From Selaginella moellendorffii (taxonomy: Eukaryota > Streptophyta > Lycopodiopsida > Selaginellales > Selaginellaceae), in contig NW_003314306.1 in NCBI RefSeq assembly GCF_000143415.4, positions 1,148,328-1,212,327 on the forward strand: 64,000 nucleotides of DNA, given 5' to 3'. A program made the translations under genes and the position numbers. Shown one piece after another: positions 11,327-22,700 of the stretch. A model generated the notes under the pieces. The model searched no databases. It had not been told where the DNA came from and worked only from the letters and a program-made list of their open reading frames with translations. Numbering within the stretch: the stretch's first letter is position 1; each line of letters opens with the position of its first letter.

Positions 11327-13902
11327 TCATGGTATCATGGGAATAGAGTTCTTGCAGTATGTTTGGTTCATCCTCATATTTCTTATTGAAGACCAATAAA
11401 GCAGAGCTTTCCAGTTTGTACCTGTTTCACAGCAGCTTTTGCCACTCAGATTCAAATGGAACCTGCAAGATGAGCACAAAGAAATGACACTGCAAGTAGG
11501 AGAATAGATGGTGTAGTTATTCCTCTCAGACATGCAAGGTTCGCATTTTGATGGAACGAAGACTACATCTGGATCCAGCTGTGATACTCATAGTAAACAT
11601 ACACATACATGCAAATGATACCTCCCAAATGCCAGGTGACACGCTCGCAAGCAGATTGTGGTCCAGTGTTCGGGCCCTGTCCTTCATTTGTGCGAGAACC
11701 TGGTTAATGCTTTCAGGTGCTGGATGTACTGATGACGCCCCAGCACCCCACGGAGAAGCACATGTTGCCGCTTGCACCACAAGACTTTCCATGTCCTCCT
11801 CGTACATATGCTTGCAGTCAGCAAGCGTCATTGAAAGGTAGTTAGCAACTCTACTCAAATCCCATGGGCGTTTTGGTAGGCAGTGGCAAAACGCTCCTTC
11901 CTTTTCTTCTGTGTCTCCTCAGGTCGTGTATCTGCTACACCTGTAAGAATTGATTCATTTCAGAATCACGAATGTGTCTTACCGAGCTCCTTTATGTCAT
12001 AGACGTTTGGAATTGGAAGCTTATACGTGTCAGGAAGCAGCATATGGAGCCATGATTTGGCTTCGACGGATTGCTTTCCAGCCTCCACCTCGGTATCCGG
12101 TACCACGATTGAAAGTTGAGCTAGAAGTCTCTTCGCCTCACCACCAAGGAAACAAAAGTTGCGTTCAAGACCATAAACTGTTATGTGCACAACAGGCTCT
12201 GTCTTCTTGCCATAAGCTTCGTCACCCTGCGAGTAAGACTTATGCATCTCATCCTTCCTCCATAACTTTGTTGGCACTGGCTCTTTATGTTTTGGTTTAT
12301 ACTGCCAAGTGCCTGGAAAAAACACTTCTTTTGCTGTTTAAAAGAAAAAACGTGTTTTGCTTGGCATCCGGATCTCGAGTAATGGGAATGTCCCATCGCA
12401 AGTTTCATCTAAGGATTCCAAAGCTTCTAATTAGCAAGTATGCAGGACAATAAAAACATCTGATCAAGATATCGGAAAATGGTCGTCTTATCACACACAT
12501 GTGGCAGTGGAAGAACGTTTTTGCTTCTGCTTGACACTTGTTCATCCATGGATTTTTTCCCCTATTAGTTTGCTGTTCTTCCTGCAGCAGGAAAAGCATC
12601 ATGAGGATTAGCAAAGCAAAACTTTCGATACCAACAGCACAGAGGTCACATTTAAATTCTTGCTGCTCGTTGGACTGTGGTACATATTGACTCCCATCTA
12701 GACAAGTAAAATATAATGAAATGAAGTGAGAACTCGGGCTGCACAAGTACGACCGGAAAACTACTTGCCTGTGGGGACTTCTTCCCCACGTGTGTCATCC
12801 AATGCCTAGTAATTTGTCGGTAATCTTCCTTGTCACCTTCTTTGTATGTTCTCCTGCTAAGAATATGTCATAGTCTTCATTGAATGCTTCGTCCCGTGTG
12901 TAGTCCATAATTACGTGAAGGGTAGTAGACCTGGAATAAGTAGTTTCTACTTTTTATGTTCTCTTAGGGAGCTCCATTGCAAGATATAATCCAGATGTGC
13001 ATACTAGCCAAATGCAAGATGCTCAAGATCCACTTGATGAACATGAAAATTAATAGTGAAGAGATAACACTTTTAGGTGTAAACATTGAGGAGATGAGTA
13101 GAATGGCACTACCATAGAACATTTGAACCATCTATTAGAAAGATGGAAGTTTCAAGTTCAAAATAGATAGCTTATATTAGCAGAATTATTAAAGATAAAA
13201 TTCTAAAAATTAAGAGTCACATCAAGTATAAATTCTAAAATATACTTAATCTTATGCTTAAAACATTTAATATACGTATGTAATAGGGTAATCATATCAG
13301 TTCTTATCTCAATGCACATAGATTTTGGTTTGCAAATTCCACCTCGTATAATCTATATAATTCCCTGCTAGCGAGATAGTTTCACTCCGTGTCTCCGCTT
13401 CATCTGGTTTCAGCAAGACTCCTGTTCTCCTATGGCCATTGTACACTACTCCCCTTATGTATGGCTGCATTGTCGGGAAGCGATGCTCCAGAAAGACTTC
13501 TTCTACCATTTGTTCCACGCATTTGCCAGGAAAGTTGGCCTGGTGCACCTCGAAGAGAGTGCAATCGATGTAGATAGTGTAATCGACCATGCACGTAGTA
13601 CCTCCATTTGCAGAGCCAGTCGAATAACCCTCTTTCCCAGCGCTGCCTAAGCATGCTCCACCTTTGCTGGTATGACAACCTTTGTGTGTGTTTTCCTCGT
13701 CTTGTTCATCCTCGTCCAGCCTAAGAGGGTCTAGGAAGCGGTTTACGAGTCGCGCTGGTAGATCGGAAAGTGCTCTTGTCCTCTCTGATAGCTCCTTGGT
13801 TAGCTTGTGCCGGTACTCCTTTGTATTTGCAGCTACAATGGTAAAAATGTAGCGATCCTCGCTCATCTGGTGCCACTGTTGCTCAAGCTCCTTGATTTTC
13901 AC
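11327..13902 (-). pseudogene. Unrecognised multi-exon gene, damaged or unresolved
   Basis: Several minus-strand stretches look coding. The first exon (13902 to about 13340) opens with Met-Lys-Ile-Lys-Glu and is followed by a charged helical segment; about 12950-12780 is acidic. About 12700-12480 has CDLC and a later CHMC, which might be a zinc-binding module. About 12325-11985 includes a KDEMHKSYSQGDEAYG stretch, and about 11858-11560 has NYLSMTLADCKHMYEED. Joining them needs a frame change near 12815, where TDKLLGIG-stop continues one base out of frame as ALDDTRGEEVPT, and another near 11870-11920. Either tiny or unusual introns are present or the gene has frameshifts. I do not recognise the family and assign no function. 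The next identified gene is the CDPK at 14264. Confidence 0.35.
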
Positions 13903-14263
13903 TCTTCATTCTCTCCTGGTGTCTTACTTTCGATCTGTTCATACCGTTGGATGATAGTCCTTAAAGCTTATTTAAGCTATTGCATAGTTTTGTTTGAACC
14001 CTCTAGTCTTCGTCCTCCAGCTTATTGCTGTTGAATCGGCATTTTCTATAGACAACGATCTTGGCGGCCCAGCGTAGCAACGAAGAAAAGAATATACTAT
14101 GCCCTTGCGGTGAGAGATTTATAGCTTATTGCTGACGGTGTTGAATCTCTTCTATTGACAAGTCCAAAGTTTATGATCTTAGAGGTTACTACTAGCGGAA
14201 ATTTTACCAGTCGCGGGGAGTAAAAATCTTGCTCCAACGTAAAACAAAGAAGAAAAGAATTTA

Positions 14264-15998
14264 CTATGCGGTCGCGGTGAGAGATCCATCCTTGATGAGC
14301 TTATTGCTGAGGCTGTTGAATCGTCCCTTGGAGTAGCGCCGCGACGCCTTCCGCCAATCCGTGCCAGTTCTCATCACCCTCGCGAACTCCTCGTAGCTCA
14401 CCAATCCATCCTTATCCGCGTCCACCTCCGCCAGGATGTCCGCCACCACCTCGCCGCCATCGCCGCCGCCCGGCTCCTCCGCCAGCGCCGCCGCCAGATC
14501 CTCTTTGTCCAGGAACCCGTTGGCATCCTTGTCGAGCCGATCAAAAGCCTTGCGGAGGTGGTCGTCGCTGTCGAACCGCTGCTGGAGGTAGACGATCACG
14601 GTGACGAACTCGCCATAGTTGAGCACGCCATCGTTGTCCTCGTCCGCGGCGTCCATCACCGACTTGAGCTCCACCTCGGCGTACTCGTTCGTGACGATGG
14701 TGGGCGATTTCGCCAGCCCGATCTTGAGCTCGTCGAGCGTGATCCCGCCCCGCCCGCTCGAGTCCATGGCCTCGAAGATCTCCCGCATGCCAGCATTCTC
14801 CTCCTGCGACAGCTCCTCCGCGATGATCTCCAGCGCCTTCTTGCGCAGCTTGTTGAGCGCCGCGAACTGCTTGAGCCGGGTCCGCACGGCGTCCAGCGGT
14901 ACATTTGGCGCGTGCTTCCCCGCGCGGTGCAGCCAGGGGTGCTCCAGCACCTGCGACGCCGAGAGGCGGAGCCGCGGGTCGGGCTCCAGCATCCGGCGGA
15001 CGAGGCTCTTGGCGGACTCGGACACCGCCGGCCACGGCTCGCGCCGGAAGTCGAGCACGCCGCGCAGTATGGCCTGCGCCACGCCCTGCTCGGTCTCGGC
15101 CCAGAAGGGCGGCACGCCGCACAGCAAGATGTAGAGGATGACGCCGGCGCTCCACACGTCCACCTCGGGGCCATAGTTGCGCTTGAGGACCTCGGGCGCC
15201 ATGTAGTAGGGGCTGCCCACGATCTCGTTGAATCGCTCCCCGGGACGAAAGAAAACCGAGAGCCCAAAGTCGATGGCCTTGAGCGCCGAATTCTCCTTGC
15301 GGTTGGCGAAGAGGAAGTTCTCGGGCTTGAGATCTCGGTGCATGACTCCCTGGAAAACAAAATGTATCATTCATCACCAACCATATGACATAGGCATGAT
15401 ATATCCATGCATGCATGAAATATACGTATGCACTGTCATGCATATGCATGATCAAACAACATACCTGGCGGTGACACGCCTGTACGACCTCGACGATGGT
15501 ACGGATGACCCCCGCCGCCGCGCGCTCCGTGTAGTGCCCCCGCGCGATGATCCGATCAAACAGCTCGCCGCCCGCGCACAGCTCCATGACGATGTGCACC
15601 GCGCGCTCGTCCTCGTACGCGCCCTTGAGCGCCACGATGTTGGAGTGTGGCGGCAGGTGGCGCATGATCGCCACCTCGCGCCGCACGTCCTCGATGTCCA
15701 CCGCCGTCTTGAGCTTGGACTTGGAGATGGACTTGCACGCCAGCAGCTCCTGCGACTCCTGCTCCATGCACAGGTACGTGACGCCGAACTCGCCGCGCCC
15801 CAGCTCGCGCCCCAGGTTGTAGCGCTCCTTGATCGAGCTCCCGGTGCGCTGCTCCGCGTCCAGCACCGTCAGCTTGCGCTGCCCGTTCTCGCTGTCCTTG
15901 GCGTAGGGGTTGCCCTTGAATCGCTTCTTCTTCCCTCGAGGCTTGTGGGAGTCTTGATCGCCCGCCTCTCGGGGTGGTGTCGCGCAGCAATTCCCCAT
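14264..15998 (-). CDS. Calcium-dependent protein kinase, group III type
   Basis: Two exons, 15998-15465 and 15349-14264, joined by a GT-AG intron of 115 bp, give 539 residues. The protein starts MGNCC, an N-myristoylation signal with cysteines for palmitoylation, so membrane attachment is expected. The kinase domain has the glycine loop GRGEFG, catalytic Lys in [17 protein letters not shown] and APEVL, all intact. An autoinhibitory junction follows ([15 protein letters not shown]), then four EF-hands. EF1 ([12 protein letters not shown]) lacks usual ligands at positions 3 and 5; EF2 ([12 protein letters not shown]), EF3 and EF4 ([12 protein letters not shown]) look able to bind calcium. The tail [18 protein letters not shown] is typical of the CPK7/8/10/13/30/32 group. 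Its role is to turn calcium signals into Ser/Thr phosphorylation. A reading through the intron is rejected because it loses the kinase frame. Confidence 0.95.
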
Positions 15999-17525
15999 CT
16001 GATCTTGTAGCTAGAGCTCCAGGAGGGCGGAAAAAAGCGATTTTTCTCCCTGGAACCCGCGACTTTGACGTCCGCTCAAACGCTTTTCCTCGCTTTCTTG
16101 ATGGAACTTATCTTTATAGCTGCGGGACGAACTTCTTCTCGGCTGGAAGACTTTTAAGCCGCTGCCACTTTTTCTAGAGCTTCCACTCCTGCAGGTTTTC
16201 GCTGTTTCCTGGAGAATTCCCGTGGATCTCTGGAGCCCGAGCTGAAAAGTCTAGTTTTTCCCTGAGAAGAACCACCTTTGAAGACTAATTCTTTGTTTCC
16301 TTGTCTTCCAAGTTCCAAGCTTGGATTTTGCCTGCTCCGATCTGAGAGAAACCTGTGCCGTTTTGCTAGCTACCCATTGCTTTCCCTGCCCCTGTTTTGT
16401 GGGCGAAAATATCGCTGCTTAGATGATGCTACCGGCTGACCGACTGATATCACTGTTAAACCTGTGCAGCAACAACGAGACAAACGTCAGTCCATCCATC
16501 CCCGCGGCTTCATTGCGCTGGTGAATCCAAATCCACAACATCCACCAAGAACAATCCAGCAAAAAACAATCACCAAACCGAAAGAGGGCAGCCAGGCATT
16601 CAAAGAGGGCCGACGAGGAGGGAGGAATTCACGGACTCTTGTGAAAAACCCGGGCACCAAATTCCTCCAAGCACCAATTCCAGCGATCTCTCGCAAGCTA
16701 GTCTCCTCCACTCCATCCCATCCGAAGAGCAAACATGGAAAAAAAAAGGCTTCTCTCCTCACTCACCTCAGACTTGGCTTGTGTCGACCTTCGCTGGTTG
16801 GATGCTCGTTTTGACGAATCCAAGGTTTTGGGCGCTATTGCTAACGCCGGAAATGCTGCGCCTGCCTTGGATCATGGATCCGGGGCCTCCAATCCGGAAG
16901 AAAAATAAGAACACTCGGCTGGAACTGCTCATGGGTCATGAGTCCCGCGGCCCGTGTTGACTTTTCTCGAGAGAAAGACGAAGGCCAAACGCAAATCCGG
17001 TCCAGTCCACTCCCGAGCTTCTAGAGGCGCTACCACAGCACAAAGACGACGAGCCAGAAAGAAAGAAGAAAACAAAGAGAAAGCTCCATTTTACACTGCT
17101 AATAAGATAGGGAGGCTGGGATTAATTTCTTAAGGCTGCTTAATATAATCTCTTGTGACTCTTCCAACCCAAGCACCGCAAAGTAAAAAAGAGCCTTTCT
17201 TCTCTCTCTCCTTTTCTTTCTCCTTTCTCCCCTTGAAGCATTTGATCGCAAAGCTTTTACACAACAGCTCCTGAAAAGTACTGAGCAGCAGCGACTCGGC
17301 GTACAAAGGTGAGCAAAAAAGAGAGTTTTTTCGAGCTATGGAAACTGTAGAAGAAGATAATCAATCTTCGAGCTATGGAAACTGTAGTAGAAGAAGATAA
17401 TCAATCATGAACTGTAAGCTAGATAGATACGGCTAGCTACACCAACAGCAAAAACAAAGAAGGAAGAAAAACGAGAGCTTTACCTGTGTAGAGTCTTTGT
17501 TCCTTCGTTGTTGTCAGCGTTTTTC
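15999..17525. other. Upstream region of the CDPK and downstream region of the TM9SF gene
   Basis: No gene is supported. Frames near 16464-16814 on both strands have no family resemblance. Pyrimidine-rich stretches (about 17195-17232) and the tandem repeat at 17330 lie here. Confidence 0.6.
17327..17407. repeat. Tandem duplication of about 38 bp
   Basis: The phrase TCGAGCTATGGAAACTGTAG...AGAAGATAATCAATC occurs twice in a row, the second copy with three extra bases. It lies just 3' of the TM9SF gene. Confidence 0.85.
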
Positions 17526-19490
17526 TTAGTCGAGCTTCACCGAGGAGAACAGGTAATGCGTGAAGTAGAAGCTTGTCAAGAACCCGACCGTCCCGGTAGC
17601 GAGCATGAGCGCCAGCACCATGAGTAGCGTGTATCCCATGTAGAGCATTGCCGACACCGGCCCGCTCAAGCTGTGGAGATCGAACACCAAGTAGTTGATC
17701 GCGTAGAGCAGGACGTAGAGTGCCACCGAGCCCGACGCGAAGAAGGATTTCCACCACCACCGCCAGTCCTCGACGCAGAGGTGCATGTAAGTCAGCACCA
17801 CCGAGACCTCGGCGCAGACGATGACGAGCAGCACCAGGACCACGAAGAGGAAGCCGAAGACGTAGTAGAAGCGGCCCATCCAGATGCTCGACATGATGAA
17901 GAAGAGCTCGATGAAGAGAGTTCCAAAAGGAAGCGTCCCGGCGCCGAGGACGAGCACCCAGGAGGGGTACTTTTGCGCAGGGACCTCGCGGGGGATCTGG
18001 TTCGTGCGCACCGGGAAGGAGATGTGCTCGGCTCGGACTCCCAAGTAGCCGCCGAAGAGCGTGAGTGGCACCGAGATGCAAAACCAGAGCGCCACCAGCA
18101 CGAAGAACATCCAGAGCGGGATCGCTCCAGTGCTGTGACTTCCCCAGAGCAAGAAGTTGAGGAAGGTGAGGACGACGAACGAGATCCCCGGGAAGAAGCA
18201 GGCCACTCTCCAGGCGATGGACCTCCATCCGGCGGAATCACCCAGCTTCAAAGTTTTCCACAGCCGGCAAGCAGCGTAGCCAGCCGAGATGCCGAGGAAG
18301 AGGTACAGCAGCACCATTCCCGTGAGCAGCATACCCCTCGACGCCGGCGACATGAACCCGAACGCTGCGAAAAAGATGGTGACGATGGCCATCCCGAGGA
18401 TCTGTACTCCGCTTCCAACCATGACGCACAGCAGCTTCGAGTGAGGTGGCGGCCGGAAAACATCGCCCACAACGAGCTTCCACCCGGAGAGCTCCTCGTT
18501 CATCTGTGCCTGCGCCTCCTTGTCCAGCTCCTCATACTTGGTGAGATCCCGGCGAACAGTCCTCAAGAAGATGACGAACACGATCCCGGCCAGGAACGCG
18601 ATCACCATCAACGAGTTCAGAATCGAGAACCAGTGCACACGCGAGCCTTCCATCTTGAGATATGCATCCCACCGCGACGGCCACCTCGTCGGGCTGAGCT
18701 CAAAGCTCACCTCGTAGCTGAAAGTTAAGCTCGCACCAGTCTCCACCACCTGGTATCTCCCCCGATCCATCTCGCAAACCACCTCCGGAAGCTTGTCATA
18801 CATCTTTAGATCCTTGGTGCTCGACTTCTCGTGAGGATAGCTGCAAGGAACCACCTCGAATCCCACCACCACGTAGCCGGACAAGTTCTTGCCAGGAACC
18901 ACGTCGAATCCATCCCCGGTTCCCATCACCGATCCCACACCCGTGTCCTCGTACTGGTGGATCAAGACTTTAAACTTGAGATGGTTGAAGATGTAGTAGC
19001 GATCGTTGGGCGGATGGAAGCCAACCAAGTAACCCGTCCAGCGCGTAGGCGGAAGATCCGAGTCGGGGATCACAGTATACCTCACCACTGGAAGATTGTC
19101 CAGCATGAGATTCACCTGGTAGACGTCGTCGATCCGGCGCTTGAGATGCTTGACATCGTTGTCCGAGAGCGTGTGGGTGCACAGGAAAATGCTGGATTCG
19201 TTGGTGTTCATCCGAAACCGGTATGGCGACGACTCGATCTCGTCGCCCATGAGGAGCTCGCCAAGATTCTCGGCGCTCTTCTTCACGCCGCCCTGGGGCT
19301 GGCAGAAGGGGAGGCTGTAGTAGCTGTAGGGGAGCTCCGTCTCGATGGAGGTGAGCGAATTCACCTTGGCGTACAGATCCTTGCCGTCGGGGTAAGCGTG
19401 CAAGTAGCTACCTGGTAAGTAGAAGGCGGCCGCATTGTGGATCCAGCACAGGATCGCGAGCACCGCCAAGATCTCCAGCTTTGTCCCCAT
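17526..19490 (-). CDS. Transmembrane 9 superfamily (EMP70/nonaspanin) protein
   Basis: Single exon. The Met at 19490 is preferred because it is followed directly by a signal peptide (MGTKLEILAVLAILCW); an upstream in-frame Met at 19532 adds 14 polar residues. The protein has about 654 residues: a lumenal N-terminal half with the family's FYLPGSYLHAYPDGKDLYAKVNSL opening in two parts (FYLPGSYLHAYPDG, then DLYAKVNSLTSIETELPY), a conserved DRYYIFNHL region, then nine hydrophobic segments from about residue 290. The end SSVKLD carries a KXD motif, which in plant EMP70 proteins works in COPI binding and Golgi retention. It acts in the Golgi/endosomal membrane. The sequence resembles the Arabidopsis TMN11/TMN12 branch. 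It is divergent from SEC8, with 257 bp between start codons. Confidence 0.95.
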   Translation of the reverse strand: MGTKLEILAVLAILCWIHNAAAFYLPGSYLHAYPDGKDLYAKVNSLTSIETELPYSYYSLPFCQPQGGVKKSAENLGELLMGDEIESSPYRFRMNTNESSIFLCTHTLSDNDVKHLKRRIDDVYQVNLMLDNLPVVRYTVIPDSDLPPTRWTGYLVGFHPPNDRYYIFNHLKFKVLIHQYEDTGVGSVMGTGDGFDVVPGKNLSGYVVVGFEVVPCSYPHEKSSTKDLKMYDKLPEVVCEMDRGRYQVVETGASLTFSYEVSFELSPTRWPSRWDAYLKMEGSRVHWFSILNSLMVIAFLAGIVFVIFLRTVRRDLTKYEELDKEAQAQMNEELSGWKLVVGDVFRPPPHSKLLCVMVGSGVQILGMAIVTIFFAAFGFMSPASRGMLLTGMVLLYLFLGISAGYAACRLWKTLKLGDSAGWRSIAWRVACFFPGISFVVLTFLNFLLWGSHSTGAIPLWMFFVLVALWFCISVPLTLFGGYLGVRAEHISFPVRTNQIPREVPAQKYPSWVLVLGAGTLPFGTLFIELFFIMSSIWMGRFYYVFGFLFVVLVLLVIVCAEVSVVLTYMHLCVEDWRWWWKSFFASGSVALYVLLYAINYLVFDLHSLSGPVSAMLYMGYTLLMVLALMLATGTVGFLTSFYFTHYLFSSVKLD

Positions 19491-19747
19491 GATCGGGGCG
19501 ATTTCTCCCAGATCGGCGCCTCCACAGCTCAAGATCTAGACTATTTGCCCTGTGAATGCCCTAAATCTCCAATTTAACGGAATCTTCCGTCTACCAGTAC
19601 TAACGGTGCCAGAATATTCTCTGTGACGGGATATTTGGTAGAATCCAAAACGTAGTTTAGGGCTATGGTGAATTCACATTAAAAGTGCTGTAGGGTTTTG
19701 CGCGGATCGATCGATCAATGCAGCTACTCCTCTTGTGATCGCGTGGA
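19491..19747. promoter_or_regulatory. Shared upstream region of TM9SF (-) and SEC8 (+)
   Basis: The two start codons are 257 bp apart, so both promoters and both 5' leaders must lie here or overlap. No TATA box stands out. A GATCGATCGATC run lies near 19705. A bidirectional promoter is inferred from spacing only. Confidence 0.5.
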
Positions 19748-22700
19748 ATGGCGGCACAGCCGCTACCGGTTGTGGATTGGGAGGTTGGAATCGCTCGAAT
19801 CTACATCTCTGTCTCTTCTTCATGCTTCGATCTGGAATTTTCTCGCAGGCTGTCAAGGAGGAGCTCGAGGCAATCGACGACTCGTGGAAGCAACCTCGAT
19901 TCGACTCCCTCACGCACGTCGTCGAGGTCCTCACATCGCATAATCCCGAGGACGCCACGCAGACGCTGCGAGAGCAGCGCGATGCGATTGAGGCGCTCGT
20001 GGATGATGTCGTCCGCGGCTACCACAAAGGATTCAACAAGGCAATCCATAATTATTCCCAGGTCTGGATGGACAGCGTTCTTTCTTTGCTTTCGCTGAGC
20101 TCGTGGTCTTTCCGTTTTTATTTCTTCGTTTGGCTTTGTTCTAGATATTGAGATTGTTTAGTGAATCCGCCACAGGCTTGAGTGGCCTCAAGCTACAGCT
20201 TGCCGATTGCAAGAAACTCTTGGGTGCTCGACACAAGCAGCTCCAACAACAATGGTACCGTTCTGTTATACTCCGAAATGTGATCTCTCTACTGGATCAA
20301 ATTGACAATGTTTCAAAGGCTAGTTTTTTTTATTTTCTTCGTCTCTTCTTCTTTGGTTCGTAACATTCCTCGTGTTTTCTGTCTCAGGTTCCAGCAAAAA
20401 TAGAGCAGTATATCTCGGAGAAGCGGTATTATTCAGCTGTCCAGCTACATATTCAGTCAATAAGCATGCTCGAGCGGGAGGGAATTCAAGGGGTGTGTTT
20501 TTCTTTTACGCGTTTCATGAAGTGAAGTATTTTTCTTGGTGGCACAGGTCGGTGCTTTGCAAGACGTGCGTGCAGAGTTTTCAAACATGAAGGGCGTGCT
20601 TTTCTTCAAAGTCGTGGAGGATTTGCATTCCCATCTTTACTGTAAAGGAGAATACAGGTTTGTCTGTACGGATAGATGTTGCCCCTCATCGAAGTTGTCT
20701 TTTTTTGCTCCAGCACTAGTGTTATCAGGGACAAGAATGCCGACGATGATCTATTAAATATTGATACCATGGTACTTCCTGCTGGAAGTTCGCACCCTTT
20801 TTCACGACGGACTAGAACGTTCAAGAAGTCGGAGAATGGTGGTGACGGGAGCGCAAACGGCCACGTCGAAGATCGGCGAAATTCAAGTGATAAAAGGTGC
20901 GTGGCATGAATGCAAAGCAGACATCTGATTTTCTTGTCCAGCTCTATTTCTGCCGATAGTAAGGACGAGGAATTGAGCCAGGACGAAAGTGTCGGCAAAG
21001 AAAGTATGAAGCCCAAACGAGCGACGCTTGTTTGGCTAGGAGATGCGACCCCTAACGAGTTTGTGGTATGAGAAGTGTGTGTATGTCCTTGATTGATCAC
21101 GCTGCGTTCTTGTAGGAAGCTATAACCAAAAGTGATGCTACGCTGAACGTGAAATACCTCCAGACAATGGTAGAATGCTTAAATTTGCTGGGAAAAACGG
21201 CTGCCGCTGGTGCACTCATCAGGTACATAAGATCATTTTTTCCCCCGTTATTCTTGTTTTCTTTTTTATTTTCTGACTTGCTTGCTACAGCCAGCGTCTT
21301 AGGCAGACAGTACATGATTTGATAATCGAGGAAATCAAAGCACACGCAGTCGCAGTTGATGCTTCAAGGCCACGCGTTGAAGTCTCCAAAATATCAGTTT
21401 CTCACAAAAATGGCGTGTTAACTCTAGGCCTGAAGAAAGTTCAAGACAGCAAGCATGCAAAGAAGGTGAGGGCTTCATCTGAAGCCTTGACGTCAATTGG
21501 GCCAACTGGACCCGGTCAAACGGCTGCGAGGAACCTCGTGGAGCCTGTCCTGGCCATGTTGGCCCGTGTACTAGGTATTGTACTCCATGCATCTTTGGAC
21601 CTTGTGCAAGCTAACTGTAAAACTTGCAGCAAATCATGTGATTGTTGGAAAGGCTATGGAATCTCACACTGGAGATGATGATACTCATTCTGTGAGTGGA
21701 TACAACATTGGCTTTGCTGTGACTGTCATTCAGGTAAGTTGTCATTCAAGAGTTGTTTTCTAATTTCCGGTCTAACTTCCTGTTCGCAGAGTGAATGCCA
21801 GCAATTTATTTGCGACATACTTCGAGCTAATGCAGATGCTACGCAGACCGATTCATCTGGTCAGGCTGCAAGACAGTCAAAAGTCACTGCAGCGGATAAA
21901 AGGTAAGCTGTACTCACGTACTTTTCAAAATTCTTGTCTGATGTCCTCGGTTTAGCAATGCTGGCCCTGATGAAGGATTGTCGTTTACCTTTCGTTTTAC
22001 GGACGCCATGTCTCTGCCTGGTAAGTTGTAGGTGCTCTGTCTTTTGGACTTCCATAACTGTGATCGGGATCAGGAGCTGTTCCTCGACCTGTTCGTAGGC
22101 GCGGATCCGCAAACGCTCAAGAAGGCTTTGGGGTTAGTACAGTACTTAGTGACAGGGGCATGTACCTCATTGCATCACTGTACCGGCCTGTGTTAGAGGT
22201 ATGGCTACGAGTTTTTCTTTTGTTTATCTGTTCCTCCTTTCAGTTCACAGATGGATTTACGTCCTTGCTTCCAGAAAAATATGCTTCTCTTGGGTGAGTG
22301 AGAGTCTTTTACTTTTTCTAGCTCCCTTCTAACCATTGTCTTGCGTAGCAAGGAGGGTTTGCATAATTTTTTGGAGACCTTTATAAAGGACCAGTTTTTA
22401 CCAAGAATCTACGTGGACTACAGAACTCGTGCTGCAGACGCCCTAGCAAGTAGGCCTATCTTTATATCTTATCTCTTTTCTCTGATGGAGAACTGATGTA
22501 TTTCTTAGGCTCTGCCGCATTTCGTCTTAAAACGCGTTCATCCGTGACTAAAATGTCCTCCATCGCTTTACTTGGGCCTTCTGTGGCAGATCAGCTAGCT
22601 TCTGAGGTATGCTAGCACTGCTCCGTGATTCTCACTACCTGCTCATACAGGTTGTTGCGTGGGCACATGCAATGCCAAAATATGCGCCCGAGTTTCTGGA

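Noticed and set aside
14541-15998. A 485-codon frame reading through the CDPK intron
   Set aside because: Past the intron the protein is Arg/Ala/Gly-rich and loses the kinase motifs, while splicing restores a complete CDPK.
16464-16814. Opposed frames upstream of the CDPK
   Set aside because: Low-complexity basic composition, no homologous pattern, no splice context.
17673-18728. A 351-codon plus frame opposite the TM9SF gene
   Set aside because: It is the antisense shadow of a GC-rich gene, with a His/Glu/Arg-biased composition.
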